NCBI RefSeq assembly: GCF_009826895.1 | Contig: NZ_WUMV01000003.1 | Span: 372,001 to 436,000 of the forward strand | Origin: Stappia sediminis | Lineage (GTDB): Bacteria > Pseudomonadota > Alphaproteobacteria > Rhizobiales > Stappiaceae | Direction: 5' to 3' | DNA length: 64,000 nucleotides | Shown: positions 7,590 to 16,509 of the stretch, piece after piece | Position numbering within the stretch: position 1 is the first letter of the stretch | Layout of the letters: every line of letters begins with the position of its first letter | Position numbers and translations under genes: made by a program | Notes under the pieces: model-generated | What the model was told of the DNA's origin: nothing | The model's input: only the letters and a program-made list of their open reading frames with translations | Databases searched by the model: none

Positions 7590-10250
7590 ATGATGATAGG
7601 CAGACGCTGGAGCGCGACACGAAACAAGCTGGCCCTGTGCCTGATCGGCGCATGCATCGTGCTTGTTTTCTCGCTGGCGGGCGCAAGGGCACAATCTTCG
7701 GAAGGATTCGGCACGCTTCGCCCGGACGGAACGATCGAGCGCCAGAAAACCGTCATTCCTTCGCTTGAGCAGCCTCGGGCAGGCTCCCCATCCGGTTCCA
7801 GGCCCGCCGCGCCGCAGAATCAGGGTCCGCGCACGCGTGGGAGCGCGAATACCAACGGCCTCGATTTGAATACATTGCTCAGCGGATCGTCATTGATCGA
7901 CGAAAAAGCCGCGGAGACGGTCAATCGCCGCATCACCGGATGGGAAACCCGGCTCAATTCCATCGAGCTTGCGCTGCAACGCAGCGATGTCTCCTTCCGC
8001 GTCCTTTCAGATCTTCAGCAGCGCGTACTCGATATATCGGACGAAACCCGCAGCCTCGCCGCGCGGTTGCGCCCGTTCGTCGACTCGGTCGAACGGCGGC
8101 TTGCCGAACTTGCCTTGCCGGAAGACGGCGCGGAGGAAGCCAAAGCGCTGACTGAGCAGCGACAGCAGCTCAACCGGGCGCGGTCCGTCCTGACCGCCTT
8201 CATGAAGCAATCGCAGGTGCTGGAGATACAGGCGAACGATCTGCTCAACCGCATCGGCGCCAAACGGCGCACGCTTCTCGAGCGGTTTCTTTTCGTGCCG
8301 ACCAAATCTCTCTTCGATCCAAACCTCTGGAAAGCCGCTGTATCGGAACTTCCGGAAGTGGGAACCGGCCTGACACTGCTTTTCCAGGATTGGGTCAAGC
8401 TGATTTCGGCTCGCGCGGGCCCTGTTGTCGCAATCCTCACGGTTATCATACTCGTGGTGGCTGTAATTTTCCTTTGGCCTATCCAGCGACGGCTTTTGCG
8501 GTTGGGAAACAGGCCGGAATCCATCACGGCCCCTCAGGATCACCGCCGGGCCGTCGCTGCCCTTGCGATTACCGCGCTTGCCACCGCTTTGCCGCTTATC
8601 CTTGGCCTGGCCGTATACTTCGGCCTCAACGCTTTCAACCTGTCGCCGGATCGTGTCGACAAGATCGTCCGTTCCACGTTCGTCGCGATTGTCGTCTACG
8701 CCTATGTGCATGGCCTGGTGCGCGCGCTTTTTGCGCCGAGCCTGCCGGCGTGGCGGCTCGTGCAGGTCGATGATACGGCGGCGCGTGATCTGTCCTTGCT
8801 GACATTCGGGGCCGGGGCGATGGCGGCCCTGACAATCCTCGTTTCAGGCGTGCTGGACGTCGTCTCGGCGGAAAGCGAGATAAAGCTTCTGGTAAGCGGT
8901 GTATTCTCGATCGTGATTTCGCTGCTGATCATGCGCGCCTTGCGTGTTGTCGCCAGGGATTTCGGCAATGGAACCGACCATGCGGAATTGCAGTCGAGTG
9001 TCGGATATGTCTGGCGCTGGCTTGTTCCCGTTTTCTGGATAGCCGCGCTCGCCGCGCTTTTTGCGCCGGTCATCGGCTACGTCTGGCTCGGCTGGTATGT
9101 TGCGGTCCAGATAATCTGGATACTCATTGTCCTGGGTACGCTGCATCTTCTTTTGCTGGTGACCGATTCGACGATTTCCGCCGGTTTTACCGCGTCCTCG
9201 AAGGTTGGACGCATGCTGAGTGAATCACTCGCGCTTCAGGGCAACCGGATCGAGCAGATCGGCGTCATTCTCAGCGGGTTGGGCCGACTTATCCTGATCG
9301 TGATTGCACTATTCGCGATCGGTGCGCCCTGGGGGTTCAGTTCCGGCGACTTCATCGGAACGATTCGCAGGATCGTCTACGGCCTTCAGATCGGCTCGGT
9401 CACGCTTTCGCTTTCCGCCGTTTTCAGCGCGATCGTGCTGCTCGCCTTCATCGTCACGATGACGAGAGCGCTGCAAAGGTGGCTGGAAAACAGCTTCCTG
9501 CCTCGCACGCGTCTCGATGTCGGGTTGAAGAGCTCGATTTCGACCAGCTTTGGCTACGTCGGTTATATCGTGGCGATCCTGATGGCCCTTTCCGCCGCCG
9601 GGATCAATCTGCAGAACATCGCGCTCGTCGCGGGCGCCCTGTCGGTGGGTGTCGGTCTCGGTCTGCAGGGGATCGTTAACAATTTCGTCTCTGGCCTTAT
9701 TCTTCTCGCCGAACGGCCGATCAAGGTCGGTGACTGGGTCGTGGTCGGCACGGACCAGGGATATGTGCGCAAGATCAACGTCAGGGCGACGGAAATCGAG
9801 ACGTTCGAGCGCTCAACCGTGATGATCCCGAATTCGAACCTGATTTCCGGCGTGGTGAAGAACTGGATGCACGGCAATGCCATGGGGCGCGTTTCGGTGC
9901 CTGTCGGCGTTTCCTACGACAGCAACCCCGAACAGGTTCAGGAAATCCTCCTGGCTTGCGCGCGCGATCACAATCTCGTCCTTGCTTTTCCCGCGCCCGT
10001 GGTCTTCTTCATGAACTTTGGCGAAAGCTCCCTCGACTTCGAGCTGCGCTGCTATCTGGGCAACATCGACTACGCATTGACCGTCAGCTCCGACCTTCGT
10101 TTCGAAATCTTCAAACGTTTGCGCGAAGAAGGTATCGAGATTCCGTTCCCGCAGCGGGATCTGCACCTGCGCGACATGGACCGGCTGGAATCCATGATGA
10201 CCCCTCACCGGGCGAGCAAACCGCCCGCACCTGGAAACGATCCTGCATGA
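7590..10250 (+). CDS. Large MscS-family mechanosensitive channel with DUF3772 domain
   Basis: 886 residues. Signal peptide about 1-35. Residues about 100-230 form a periplasmic helical region of the DUF3772 type (LDISDETRSLAARLRPF, LLNRIGAKRRTLLERF). About ten membrane helices follow, then the MscS pore helix and beta domain (ALSVGVGLGLQGIVNNFVSG, ERPIKVGDWVVVG, ERSTVMIPNSNLISGVVKNW) near residues 690-760, and the C-terminal alpha/beta domain. Such KefA/YbdG-like channels release solutes on hypo-osmotic shock. The ATG ATG start has only a weak ribosome site. The stop overlaps the next gene by four bases (ATGA), so translation is coupled. Confidence 0.88.
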   Translation: MMIGRRWSATRNKLALCLIGACIVLVFSLAGARAQSSEGFGTLRPDGTIERQKTVIPSLEQPRAGSPSGSRPAAPQNQGPRTRGSANTNGLDLNTLLSGSSLIDEKAAETVNRRITGWETRLNSIELALQRSDVSFRVLSDLQQRVLDISDETRSLAARLRPFVDSVERRLAELALPEDGAEEAKALTEQRQQLNRARSVLTAFMKQSQVLEIQANDLLNRIGAKRRTLLERFLFVPTKSLFDPNLWKAAVSELPEVGTGLTLLFQDWVKLISARAGPVVAILTVIILVVAVIFLWPIQRRLLRLGNRPESITAPQDHRRAVAALAITALATALPLILGLAVYFGLNAFNLSPDRVDKIVRSTFVAIVVYAYVHGLVRALFAPSLPAWRLVQVDDTAARDLSLLTFGAGAMAALTILVSGVLDVVSAESEIKLLVSGVFSIVISLLIMRALRVVARDFGNGTDHAELQSSVGYVWRWLVPVFWIAALAALFAPVIGYVWLGWYVAVQIIWILIVLGTLHLLLLVTDSTISAGFTASSKVGRMLSESLALQGNRIEQIGVILSGLGRLILIVIALFAIGAPWGFSSGDFIGTIRRIVYGLQIGSVTLSLSAVFSAIVLLAFIVTMTRALQRWLENSFLPRTRLDVGLKSSISTSFGYVGYIVAILMALSAAGINLQNIALVAGALSVGVGLGLQGIVNNFVSGLILLAERPIKVGDWVVVGTDQGYVRKINVRATEIETFERSTVMIPNSNLISGVVKNWMHGNAMGRVSVPVGVSYDSNPEQVQEILLACARDHNLVLAFPAPVVFFMNFGESSLDFELRCYLGNIDYALTVSSDLRFEIFKRLREEGIEIPFPQRDLHLRDMDRLESMMTPHRASKPPAPGNDPA

Positions 10251-10753
10251 CACATCCTTTTCTGCGAGCTTGCCTGCTCGGCCTTTCGCTGGTCCTTGCC
10301 GCCTGCGCCGGCCCCACCGGACCGACGCCGCCCTTTTATGAAGATCTCGCCTCGCCAACGGCGACGATCGACGCCAACGCCGCCGCGCGGATGATCTCCA
10401 ACTACCGAACGAACAACGGGCTTTCACCGGTCACGATCGATCCCGCCCTGCAGCGCGTCGCCAAGGCGCAAGCCGAAGCCATGGCGAATGCGAATGACGT
10501 AAAGGCCTCGCTCCAACCGGGCAACCGGCTGTCGGAGCGTTTGATCCGCCAAGGTGTGGGCGAAGTCCATGCGGTGGAAAACGTAAGTGCGGGATACCGG
10601 ACGCTGGCGGAAGCATTCTCCGGCTGGCGCGAATCGCCGAAGCACAACGCCGTCATGCTGGATGAAAAGTCGACCCGCATGGGCATTGCCACAGCCTATG
10701 TGCCGGGCTCCAAGTACAAGGTTTTCTGGTCGCTGGTTCTCGCAGCGCCGTGA
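10247..10753 (+). CDS. CAP-domain lipoprotein
   Basis: 168 residues. Lipoprotein signal MTHPFLRACLLGLSLVLAAC, with the lipobox LAAC placing the acylated Cys at residue 20. The rest is a compact SCP/CAP (CAP superfamily) domain: MISNYRTNNGLSPVTIDPAL, AKAQAEAMANAN, GWRESPKHNAVMLDEKSTRMGIA and the terminal FWSLVLAAP. Bacterial CAP proteins are envelope proteins of mostly unknown activity. The start codon lies inside the stop of the channel gene (ATGA), giving the chosen start; the open frame reaches further upstream only as a shadow of that gene. Confidence 0.85.
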   Translation: MTHPFLRACLLGLSLVLAACAGPTGPTPPFYEDLASPTATIDANAAARMISNYRTNNGLSPVTIDPALQRVAKAQAEAMANANDVKASLQPGNRLSERLIRQGVGEVHAVENVSAGYRTLAEAFSGWRESPKHNAVMLDEKSTRMGIATAYVPGSKYKVFWSLVLAAP

Positions 10754-10764
10754 CCGCCGATATC

Positions 10765-10841
10765 CTAGTGATCCGATTTCGACATTTGCCTCCCATTGCG
10801 GCATTCGTCCGAGCAAATGCCGAAATCATAAGGATCACTAG
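10765..10841. repeat. Palindromic intergenic element A (77 bp)
   Basis: Outer arms CTAGTGATCC (10765-10774) and GGATCACTAG (10832-10841) pair perfectly. Inner arms at 10775-10789 and 10813-10827 pair over 15 bases with one mismatch; an ATAA bulge separates inner and outer arms on the right. The loop is about 23 bases. Its reverse complement has the same plan as element B at 11121-11197. This looks like a dispersed rhizobial palindrome; spread in the genome cannot be tested here. Confidence 0.7.
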
Positions 10842-11102
10842 GGTCAGGACCTATTAAATTGAGGAAAATGGTATGAGCCAATTTGGTTGGATACGAGGAG
10901 CAAAAACGCAGGAAACCGTCTGGTTTTCAAGGCTTTTCGACAAAGTAGCCGGCCAAATCGGCCATATCTGTACAGACACCGAAACGGCTTCGACCTGCCT
11001 TGTCGAAGCGCTTGGCCGGGTAGTCAACCCGCCCCGCGCCCTTCTCCTAGCATCTCTTTGCCGTTTCAGGTGCCATTTCCGTCAATTTAATAGGTCCTGA
11101 CC
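10842..11102. mobile_element. Miniature inverted-repeat transposable element, IS5-like ends
   Basis: Perfect 21-bp terminal inverted repeats at 10842-10862 (starts GGTCAGGACCTATTAAATTG) and 11082-11102. Flanks are a 4-bp direct duplication CTAG at 10838-10841 and 11103-11106. Since CTAG is itself palindromic, the inverted match extends further. The 4-bp CTAG/YTAR duplication is typical of IS5-group insertions. The 261-bp body contains a start-like ATG after AGGAAAATGGT and an open frame of about 75 codons with no transposase motif, so it cannot move itself. It inserted exactly at the edge of element A. Confidence 0.75.
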
Positions 11103-11120
11103 CTAGCGACTTTATGTTTG

Positions 11121-11197
11121 TAGTGGAGCTTTTGAATTTGACATTTGAGCATGAGCTTGGCCGCGACCGAAACTCAAATGTCGAATTCGCTCCACTA
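11121..11197. repeat. Palindromic intergenic element B (77 bp), relative of element A
   Basis: Left arm begins TAGTGGAGC (11121) and right arm ends GCTCCACTA (11197). Inner arms contain GACATTTGAG and CTCAAATGTC, with a four-base bulge on the left. Compared with the reverse complement of element A, the order of conserved words (TAGTG, CATTTG, CAAATGTCGAA, CACTA) and the bulge position are the same. It ends 15 bases before the acyl-CoA synthetase ATG, so in mRNA it would form a strong hairpin next to the ribosome site. Confidence 0.68.
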
Positions 11198-11212
11198 GCC
11201 GGGACGTGACGC

Positions 11213-12856
11213 ATGCTGCCGGACGCAGACACATACGACGACCTGAAGAGCCGCTTCCGCTGGCGTCTTGGACGGCACTACAATATCGCGGAAGACGTCT
11301 GCGACCGGTGGGCGAGGGCAGAGCCGGAGCGCGATGCAATCCTGCATCGCCATCAGGACGGCGGAATCGAGAAATACTCGTATGGACGGCTCATGCGATG
11401 CTCCAACCGGCTGGCGAATGCGCTGAAGGCGCATGGCGTTGCGCGGGGCGACCGCGTCGCGCTCTTGTTGCCCCAGATGCCGGAAACCGCGATCTCCCAC
11501 CTTGCGATCTACAAGCTCGCCGGGGTCGCCGTTCCCCTTGCGGCGCTGTTCGGCGTCGAGGCCCTGCGCTACCGGCTCGCCAATTCGGGCGCCAAGGCGA
11601 TCCTGACCGACCGGGCAGGCCTCGCCAAGCTTGCTGAAATTCGCGAAGACTTGCCGGATCTGAGGCTGATCGTATCCACCGACGGGCCGGAGGACGGCGC
11701 CGTCGGCTTCAAGGGGCTGATCGACGGCGGATCGGAACGTTTCGAGGTGGAAGATACGCTCGCCGACGATCCGGCGATGATGATCTACACTTCCGGTACG
11801 ACGGGGCCGCCGAAGGGCGCGCTTCACGGACATCGCGTTCTGCCCGGACATTTGCCGGGCATCCAGATGGCGCATGAATTCATGCCGCGCGAGAAAGACC
11901 TCTTCTGGACGCCGGCGGACTGGGCCTGGGCGGGCGGCCTTTTGAACGCCCTCCTGCCGGCGCTTCACTTCGGCGTGCCGATCGTTTCCTACCGGTTCGA
12001 CAAGTTCGATCCGGAAAAGGCGTTTGCCCTGATGGCCGAACTGGGCGTTCGAAACGCCTTCATTCCGCCGACCGCGCTGAAGATCCTCAGAACCGTCAAG
12101 GACCCGCTTGAGAAATTCGAGTTGAGCTTGCGCACGATCGGCTCCGCCGGGGAGGCTTTGGGGCGGGAAACTTTCGACTGGGCGAAATCCTGCCTGAAGC
12201 TTTCGGTCAACGAATTCTACGGTCAGACCGAATGCAACGCCGTGCTGGCCTCCTGCTCGGCATTGGGCGTAACCCGGGCGGGCGCCATCGGCAGGCCGGT
12301 GCCCGGCCACGAGGTTTCGATCGTGGATGCCTCGGGGCGGGAACTCGCAGACGGCGAACTTGGCCAGATCGCGATCCGCAGGCCCGATCCGGTCATGTTC
12401 CTGGAATATTGGGGCCGGCCGGATGCGACGCGCGAGAAGTTCGCCGACGATTTCCTGCTGACTGGCGATCAGGGCTATCGCGACGAGGACGGCTATTTCC
12501 ATTTCGTCGGCCGTGACGACGATGTCATCACTTCCGCGGGCTACCGCATCGGGCCGGGCGAGATCGAGGATTGCCTGATTTCCCATCCCGCCGTTGCCCT
12601 GGCCGCGGCCGTCGGCAAGCCTGACCCCGTGCGCACGGAAATCGTCAAGGCCTATATCGTGCCTAAGGACGGTGTATTCCCTTCGCCGGAACTTGAGGAC
12701 GAAATCCGTGGGTTCGTGCGAAACCGGCTTTCGGCGCACGAGTATCCGCGCGAGATCGCCTTCGTCGATACGATGCCGATGACGACGACCGGCAAGGTGA
12801 TCCGCCGTGTCCTGCGCGACCGGGCGCGGATCGAGGCGGGTACCGACGAGGAGTAA
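11213..12856 (+). CDS. Acyl-CoA synthetase, medium/short-chain acetate-CoA ligase-like
   Basis: 547 residues of the ANL superfamily. The P-loop is YTSGTTGPPKG near residue 192, the A5 region is NEFYGQTECN near 335, the A7 region LLTGDQGYRDEDG near 418, and the A10 catalytic Lys lies in MTTTGKVIRR near 526. It adenylates a carboxylic acid and transfers it to CoA; the ACSM/acetyl-CoA-synthetase-like sequence suggests short or medium-chain acids, but substrate cannot be fixed. The ribosome site is weak and the gene starts just after element B. No partner genes adjoin. Confidence 0.88.
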   Translation: MLPDADTYDDLKSRFRWRLGRHYNIAEDVCDRWARAEPERDAILHRHQDGGIEKYSYGRLMRCSNRLANALKAHGVARGDRVALLLPQMPETAISHLAIYKLAGVAVPLAALFGVEALRYRLANSGAKAILTDRAGLAKLAEIREDLPDLRLIVSTDGPEDGAVGFKGLIDGGSERFEVEDTLADDPAMMIYTSGTTGPPKGALHGHRVLPGHLPGIQMAHEFMPREKDLFWTPADWAWAGGLLNALLPALHFGVPIVSYRFDKFDPEKAFALMAELGVRNAFIPPTALKILRTVKDPLEKFELSLRTIGSAGEALGRETFDWAKSCLKLSVNEFYGQTECNAVLASCSALGVTRAGAIGRPVPGHEVSIVDASGRELADGELGQIAIRRPDPVMFLEYWGRPDATREKFADDFLLTGDQGYRDEDGYFHFVGRDDDVITSAGYRIGPGEIEDCLISHPAVALAAAVGKPDPVRTEIVKAYIVPKDGVFPSPELEDEIRGFVRNRLSAHEYPREIAFVDTMPMTTTGKVIRRVLRDRARIEAGTDEE

Positions 12857-12861
12857 CGCCG

Positions 12862-13980
12862 CTATCGCTTGAGGATCGATTTCGCTTTCCGTTTCAGCGC
12901 TTTGGTAGCGGCAATGTCGCGGCGTAGAAGCTTCGCGCGAAACGTTGCGAATAAGCCTTTGCGGATCACGGTCGTCGAATAGGGGATCTTGCCGCGCCAA
13001 AGGGGCTCGATCATCGGATGTCCGGGAATGGCGAGCGAATCGGCCTCCTCGATTCCTGGCGATGCGAGGTTGGTTCGCATGGACGACCGGGCAAGCTGGG
13101 CGCCCGGCGAATAGCGTGCGAACGCTTCGTCGAACGCGACCTTCCAGGCGAAGATGCGCGAGAGCGAACGCACGAGCACGAGCATGGCGATGGCATCGCC
13201 CGCGTGAAAAAGCGCATCGATACGGATGTTTCCGTTTCGCGCGGTCCTTTCCACGAATTCGCGGGCAAAGCGTGCCCGTTCCGGCGTTGCACCGAGCGCT
13301 GTACCTTGCCGCCCCTTCCATCCGCTTGCCTCAAGATTGAGGAATTGCTCGAATGCGGTTGCAACGGCCTGTGGGCTCTCGATGCTTTCAAAACGCGTCT
13401 CGGCAAGGTCCGACAAGCGGCGGAACTGGCGGTCGAGCTCCTTTCGGCGGGTCTTGGCAATCCCTTTTGCCTGGGCTTCTCCCTCCTCACCCGTGGCATG
13501 CCCGGCGCGGTTTTCCGTTTCGAAATCTTCCACGCTCCATCCGCCTGCAATTGCGGCCTTCCTCAGCAGGTCGGCGGCGGTATCGTCGGACCTCAGATAG
13601 GGAAACGCCAGAAGGCCGGTCTTTTCCGAGCCGGAGATGCCCTCAAGCCAGTGCGCCAGCGCATCCTGCGGGCACTCGGGAGAAATGAGTGGCGTGCCGA
13701 GCGGCCCGTAGTCGCCCGCTTCCGCACCCATAACGGGGGAAACAAGCCCGAAACGCTTGCGCGTAAAGGGGGCGGCGGCCAGGAATGCGCCGTCCGAATT
13801 CCGTCGCAGGACATGGAGCCGAACCGGCCCTTGGGTCATGGTCGCGAGATAGGGCAACAGGAAGTCGGGCCCGAAAAAGGGGTTTGGAGCGATAGCGCTG
13901 TCAGCGAGTGCAGTCCAGGCGGCGCGATGATGCGCGGCTTTGCCCGGATCGAGAACAAGCGCTTCGAACGCACCCATCAC
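12862..13980 (-). CDS. FemAB/BioF2-like GNAT acetyltransferase (CelD-like)
   Basis: 372 residues. The C-terminal half has the Acetyltransf_6 (BioF2-like) pattern: GNIRIDALFHAGDAIAMLV, FAWKVAFDEAFARYSPGAQL near residues 250-300, as in proteins of polysaccharide clusters annotated CelD-like. A basic stretch around 170-190 (AKTRRKELDRQFRRL) matches the family. It likely transfers an acyl group to a sugar or lipid-linked intermediate. The ATG overlaps the stop of the upstream flippase (ATGA at 13977-13980), so the two work as a pair in envelope or exopolysaccharide assembly (inference). Confidence 0.75.
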   Translation of the reverse strand: MMGAFEALVLDPGKAAHHRAAWTALADSAIAPNPFFGPDFLLPYLATMTQGPVRLHVLRRNSDGAFLAAAPFTRKRFGLVSPVMGAEAGDYGPLGTPLISPECPQDALAHWLEGISGSEKTGLLAFPYLRSDDTAADLLRKAAIAGGWSVEDFETENRAGHATGEEGEAQAKGIAKTRRKELDRQFRRLSDLAETRFESIESPQAVATAFEQFLNLEASGWKGRQGTALGATPERARFAREFVERTARNGNIRIDALFHAGDAIAMLVLVRSLSRIFAWKVAFDEAFARYSPGAQLARSSMRTNLASPGIEEADSLAIPGHPMIEPLWRGKIPYSTTVIRKGLFATFRAKLLRRDIAATKALKRKAKSILKR

Positions 13981-15410
13981 CTCGCCTCCCTCGGCGGTGG
14001 GCGGTGGAATGCGAAAGTGTGAAGCTCAAGCCGCGCGCGCGCTTGATGGTAGAGGGCGGCAGCCTCGAAAACCATTGCGGCGGCGGTGGCGATACCCGCT
14101 CCCATGATGCCGAAACGCGGGATCAGGAGAATGTTGAGGGCCACATTGACGGCGAAGGTGGTGGCATAGACTGCGGCGCAGCGTTTCTGCTGATCGGCCA
14201 TTGTGAGAAGCGCATCGACCGGACCGACCGAGGCGCGCGCCATGACACCCACCATGAGGACTGCGAGCACCGGGTAACCTGCCTCGAAACCGGGCCCGAA
14301 GAGAGCAAGCAGTAACGGACCGGCGATGAGAAGGGCGATGCCGAGCGCGAGCGTTGGCCAGAAGGTCCAGCGCGCGGTGTCGGCGACGAGGGCGGCCAAC
14401 CCCTCGCGGTCGTTGGAATGGTAGAGGCGCGAGTAACGGTGGGCGGTTGCCGAACGCACGGCGAAATAGACGAAATGGGCGAGCGCAAGCGTCTTGGATG
14501 CCGCGAAATATACCGCGGCTTCGTCGGGCGGGCGCCAGAAGCTGACCATGACCACATCGGCGCTGGTAATGAGCTGAAAGAAGCCTTCCACCAGCAGGAT
14601 GGGCAGGGAAATGGCGAGCCAGCCGCGAAAGGGATAGCTGGGCTTTGCCGTGGTGGTCACGCCTTTCAGGCCACGCTGTAGCACGAACATCTGGACGACC
14701 GCCACGCCCCATGTCGCGGCAATGGCGACGAGACAGGCGGTCTTGGCCGTCGCCGGCGCGCCAAGGACGACGGCCGCCAGCATGCCGGCGAGGATCGCCA
14801 GCGGGCGCCAGATGAAGGTTGGCAGGATGGCGGTCAGCATCCAGTCGTTGGCGCGCGCGATCCCGTCCTGGATGCTGCCAAAAGTGAAGAGCGGCAGGCA
14901 GATGGCGGCCAGATAAAGCGGCAGCACGTAATACGAGGTGACGAAATCGCCGAACAGCCAGACGCCGAGGCAGCCGAGTCCGGCGATGAGGCTTGCGGAG
15001 GCGAGACCGAACAGGCGGCTGCCCTTCAGGAGGCCGTTCAGCGCGGCGTGGTTGCCCCGCTCTCGGTATTCGGGAATGAGGCGCACGACCGAAGAGGAGA
15101 ATCCGAGCGGCGAAATGATCCCGAAGATGACGACGAGGGTCCAGACGACGACGAATATGCCGTATTCGTGCCCGCCCATCAGGCGGGCGAGGACCATCTG
15201 CGAGATATAGGCAAGCAGGGCGCCTGCCACGCGGATGGCGAAGACGACGAGCGCCTGGCGCTGGGCGCCGTCCCTGTCTTCCGTGCCGTTGAGGATCGTT
15301 TCCAGGCGCGCGAGATGGGGCCGCGTCCGCTCAAGCGCGAACGAGGGCAGGATGCGTTCAGCCCATGCGACGGGAGAGACGCGCAACAATATCCCCTTTG
15401 TCTGCCTCAC
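13977..15410 (-). CDS. Polysaccharide flippase-like membrane protein (Wzx/MOP superfamily)
   Basis: 477 residues with about 12-14 hydrophobic helices. The sequence near residue 56 onward (FAIRVAGALLAYISQMVLA, RLMGGHEYGIFVVVWTLV) is typical of the polysaccharide biosynthesis/MVF group, as is the C-terminal LNILLIPRFGIMGAGIATA. These proteins move lipid-linked sugars across the inner membrane. It carries a soluble N-terminal stretch of about 50 residues, longer than usual. No glycosyltransferases are near, so the substrate is unknown. Translationally coupled to the acetyltransferase downstream. Confidence 0.82.
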   Translation of the reverse strand: MRQTKGILLRVSPVAWAERILPSFALERTRPHLARLETILNGTEDRDGAQRQALVVFAIRVAGALLAYISQMVLARLMGGHEYGIFVVVWTLVVIFGIISPLGFSSSVVRLIPEYRERGNHAALNGLLKGSRLFGLASASLIAGLGCLGVWLFGDFVTSYYVLPLYLAAICLPLFTFGSIQDGIARANDWMLTAILPTFIWRPLAILAGMLAAVVLGAPATAKTACLVAIAATWGVAVVQMFVLQRGLKGVTTTAKPSYPFRGWLAISLPILLVEGFFQLITSADVVMVSFWRPPDEAAVYFAASKTLALAHFVYFAVRSATAHRYSRLYHSNDREGLAALVADTARWTFWPTLALGIALLIAGPLLLALFGPGFEAGYPVLAVLMVGVMARASVGPVDALLTMADQQKRCAAVYATTFAVNVALNILLIPRFGIMGAGIATAAAMVFEAAALYHQARARLELHTFAFHRPPPREAR

Positions 15411-15602
15411 CTTCCATGGTGGGAGTTTCCGCAGGGTAGCCGGGAGGGATTAAATTTCCGTACTTTTTGCGATGGCCTGCTTCTGCCGCTGCGTTCACAT
15501 CTACTTGAGGTCTCATCGCCGGGTATCGTCACCCGAAACGAACCGGATGACGGCGCAGGAAAATGGCCGCTTGACTCTCGCGGCAAATGTCGGAATCAAT
15601 AA

Positions 15603-15617
15603 GAACATAACAGGAAC
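15603..15617. promoter_or_regulatory. LexA (SOS) box of the imu cassette
   Basis: GAAC at 15603-15606 and GAAC at 15614-15617 are separated by seven bases. This is the exact reverse complement of the alphaproteobacterial LexA target GTTC-N7-GTTC. It ends eight bases before the imuA ATG and its right half overlaps the AGGAA ribosome site, so LexA binding would block both promoter clearance and, in DNA, the start region. It predicts DNA-damage induction of all three genes. Confidence 0.9.
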
Positions 15618-15624
15618 AAAAAGT

Positions 15625-16509
15625 ATGGCGATTGCCGTGGACATGCCAATCCCGGAACGGACGGATATTGCCGGACTGCGCCGCCGTATCGCGGCGATCG
15701 AGGGTCGCCCCGCCCTCGATGCGCAGTTCGCGCCGGCCCCTGCCGACGCCGCAACGACGCGGGGGCCGGCCCGTCTTCTGACCGGAGTTGACGGTTTCGA
15801 CCGTCTGTTCGCGCAGCCGGGACTCAGCTGCGGAACGTTGCATGAGGTAACGGCAGCCGAGACCCGGGCGGCAGGTGCGCTTTCCGGCTTCGCGGCGGGA
15901 CTTTTGAGCCTGCTGTCGCGGGAGCGGGAGGGCGATCTTCTTTGGGTCGCCGATCCGCAGGTGATGCGTGAGGCCGGCATGCCTTTTGCCGCGGGTTTTG
16001 CCGAATTCGGCCTGGACCCGGCCCGGGTCCTGCTGGTGACGCCAAGGCGGATCGAGGATGCGCTCTGGGCGCTGGAGGAAGGGGCGAGGTCGCGGGCGAT
16101 CTTCGCCGTTGCCGGAGAGCTTCATGGCGCACCGAAAGCGCTCGACCTCACGGCGACGCGCCGGCTTTCGCTGAAGGCGCAGTCGAGCGGCACGACGGTG
16201 TTCCTGCTGCGCCACGCGGGCCTTGAGGAGCCGACGGCGGCGACGACCCGCCTGCATGTTTCGCCACGCCCCCGCCCCCGCGTGGCGGGTGTGGGCCGCG
16301 TGAGGCTGGTCTCCCGGCCGGGCTGGCATCTGCGGCTTGAGAAGAACCGGGACGGGCGGCCCGGCGAGGTGGAGTTGGAGTGGGATCATGCGCGCCGCAG
16401 CTTCGTCACGCCAGCGGATATTGAGCCTCTGGTTTCCGACACTCCCGACCGACCGGCTGGAGCGCCGGCAGGCGGGCAGGTCGTGGCATTCGCCAGAGCG
16501 CTTTCGTGA
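15625..16509 (+). CDS. imuA: ImuA, RecA-like accessory protein of SOS mutagenesis
   Basis: 294 residues. The N-terminal region IAGLRRRIAAIEG and the core LLTGVDGFDRLFAQPGLSCGTLHEV match ImuA (SulA/RecA-like) of Rhizobiales; the C-terminus is Arg/Pro-rich. ImuA interacts with ImuB and RecA in translesion synthesis in characterised systems. Start at 15625 is fixed by the adjacent AGGAA and the SOS box; the frame extends upstream into non-conserved sequence. It overlaps imuB by 122 bases, a common arrangement. Confidence 0.92.
   Translation: MAIAVDMPIPERTDIAGLRRRIAAIEGRPALDAQFAPAPADAATTRGPARLLTGVDGFDRLFAQPGLSCGTLHEVTAAETRAAGALSGFAAGLLSLLSREREGDLLWVADPQVMREAGMPFAAGFAEFGLDPARVLLVTPRRIEDALWALEEGARSRAIFAVAGELHGAPKALDLTATRRLSLKAQSSGTTVFLLRHAGLEEPTAATTRLHVSPRPRPRVAGVGRVRLVSRPGWHLRLEKNRDGRPGEVELEWDHARRSFVTPADIEPLVSDTPDRPAGAPAGGQVVAFARALS

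Noticed and set aside
11195-13321. Long minus-strand open frame of about 700 codons opposite the acyl-CoA synthetase
   Set aside because: Composition is Arg-rich shadow sequence without any motif, and the plus strand has a clear ANL enzyme.
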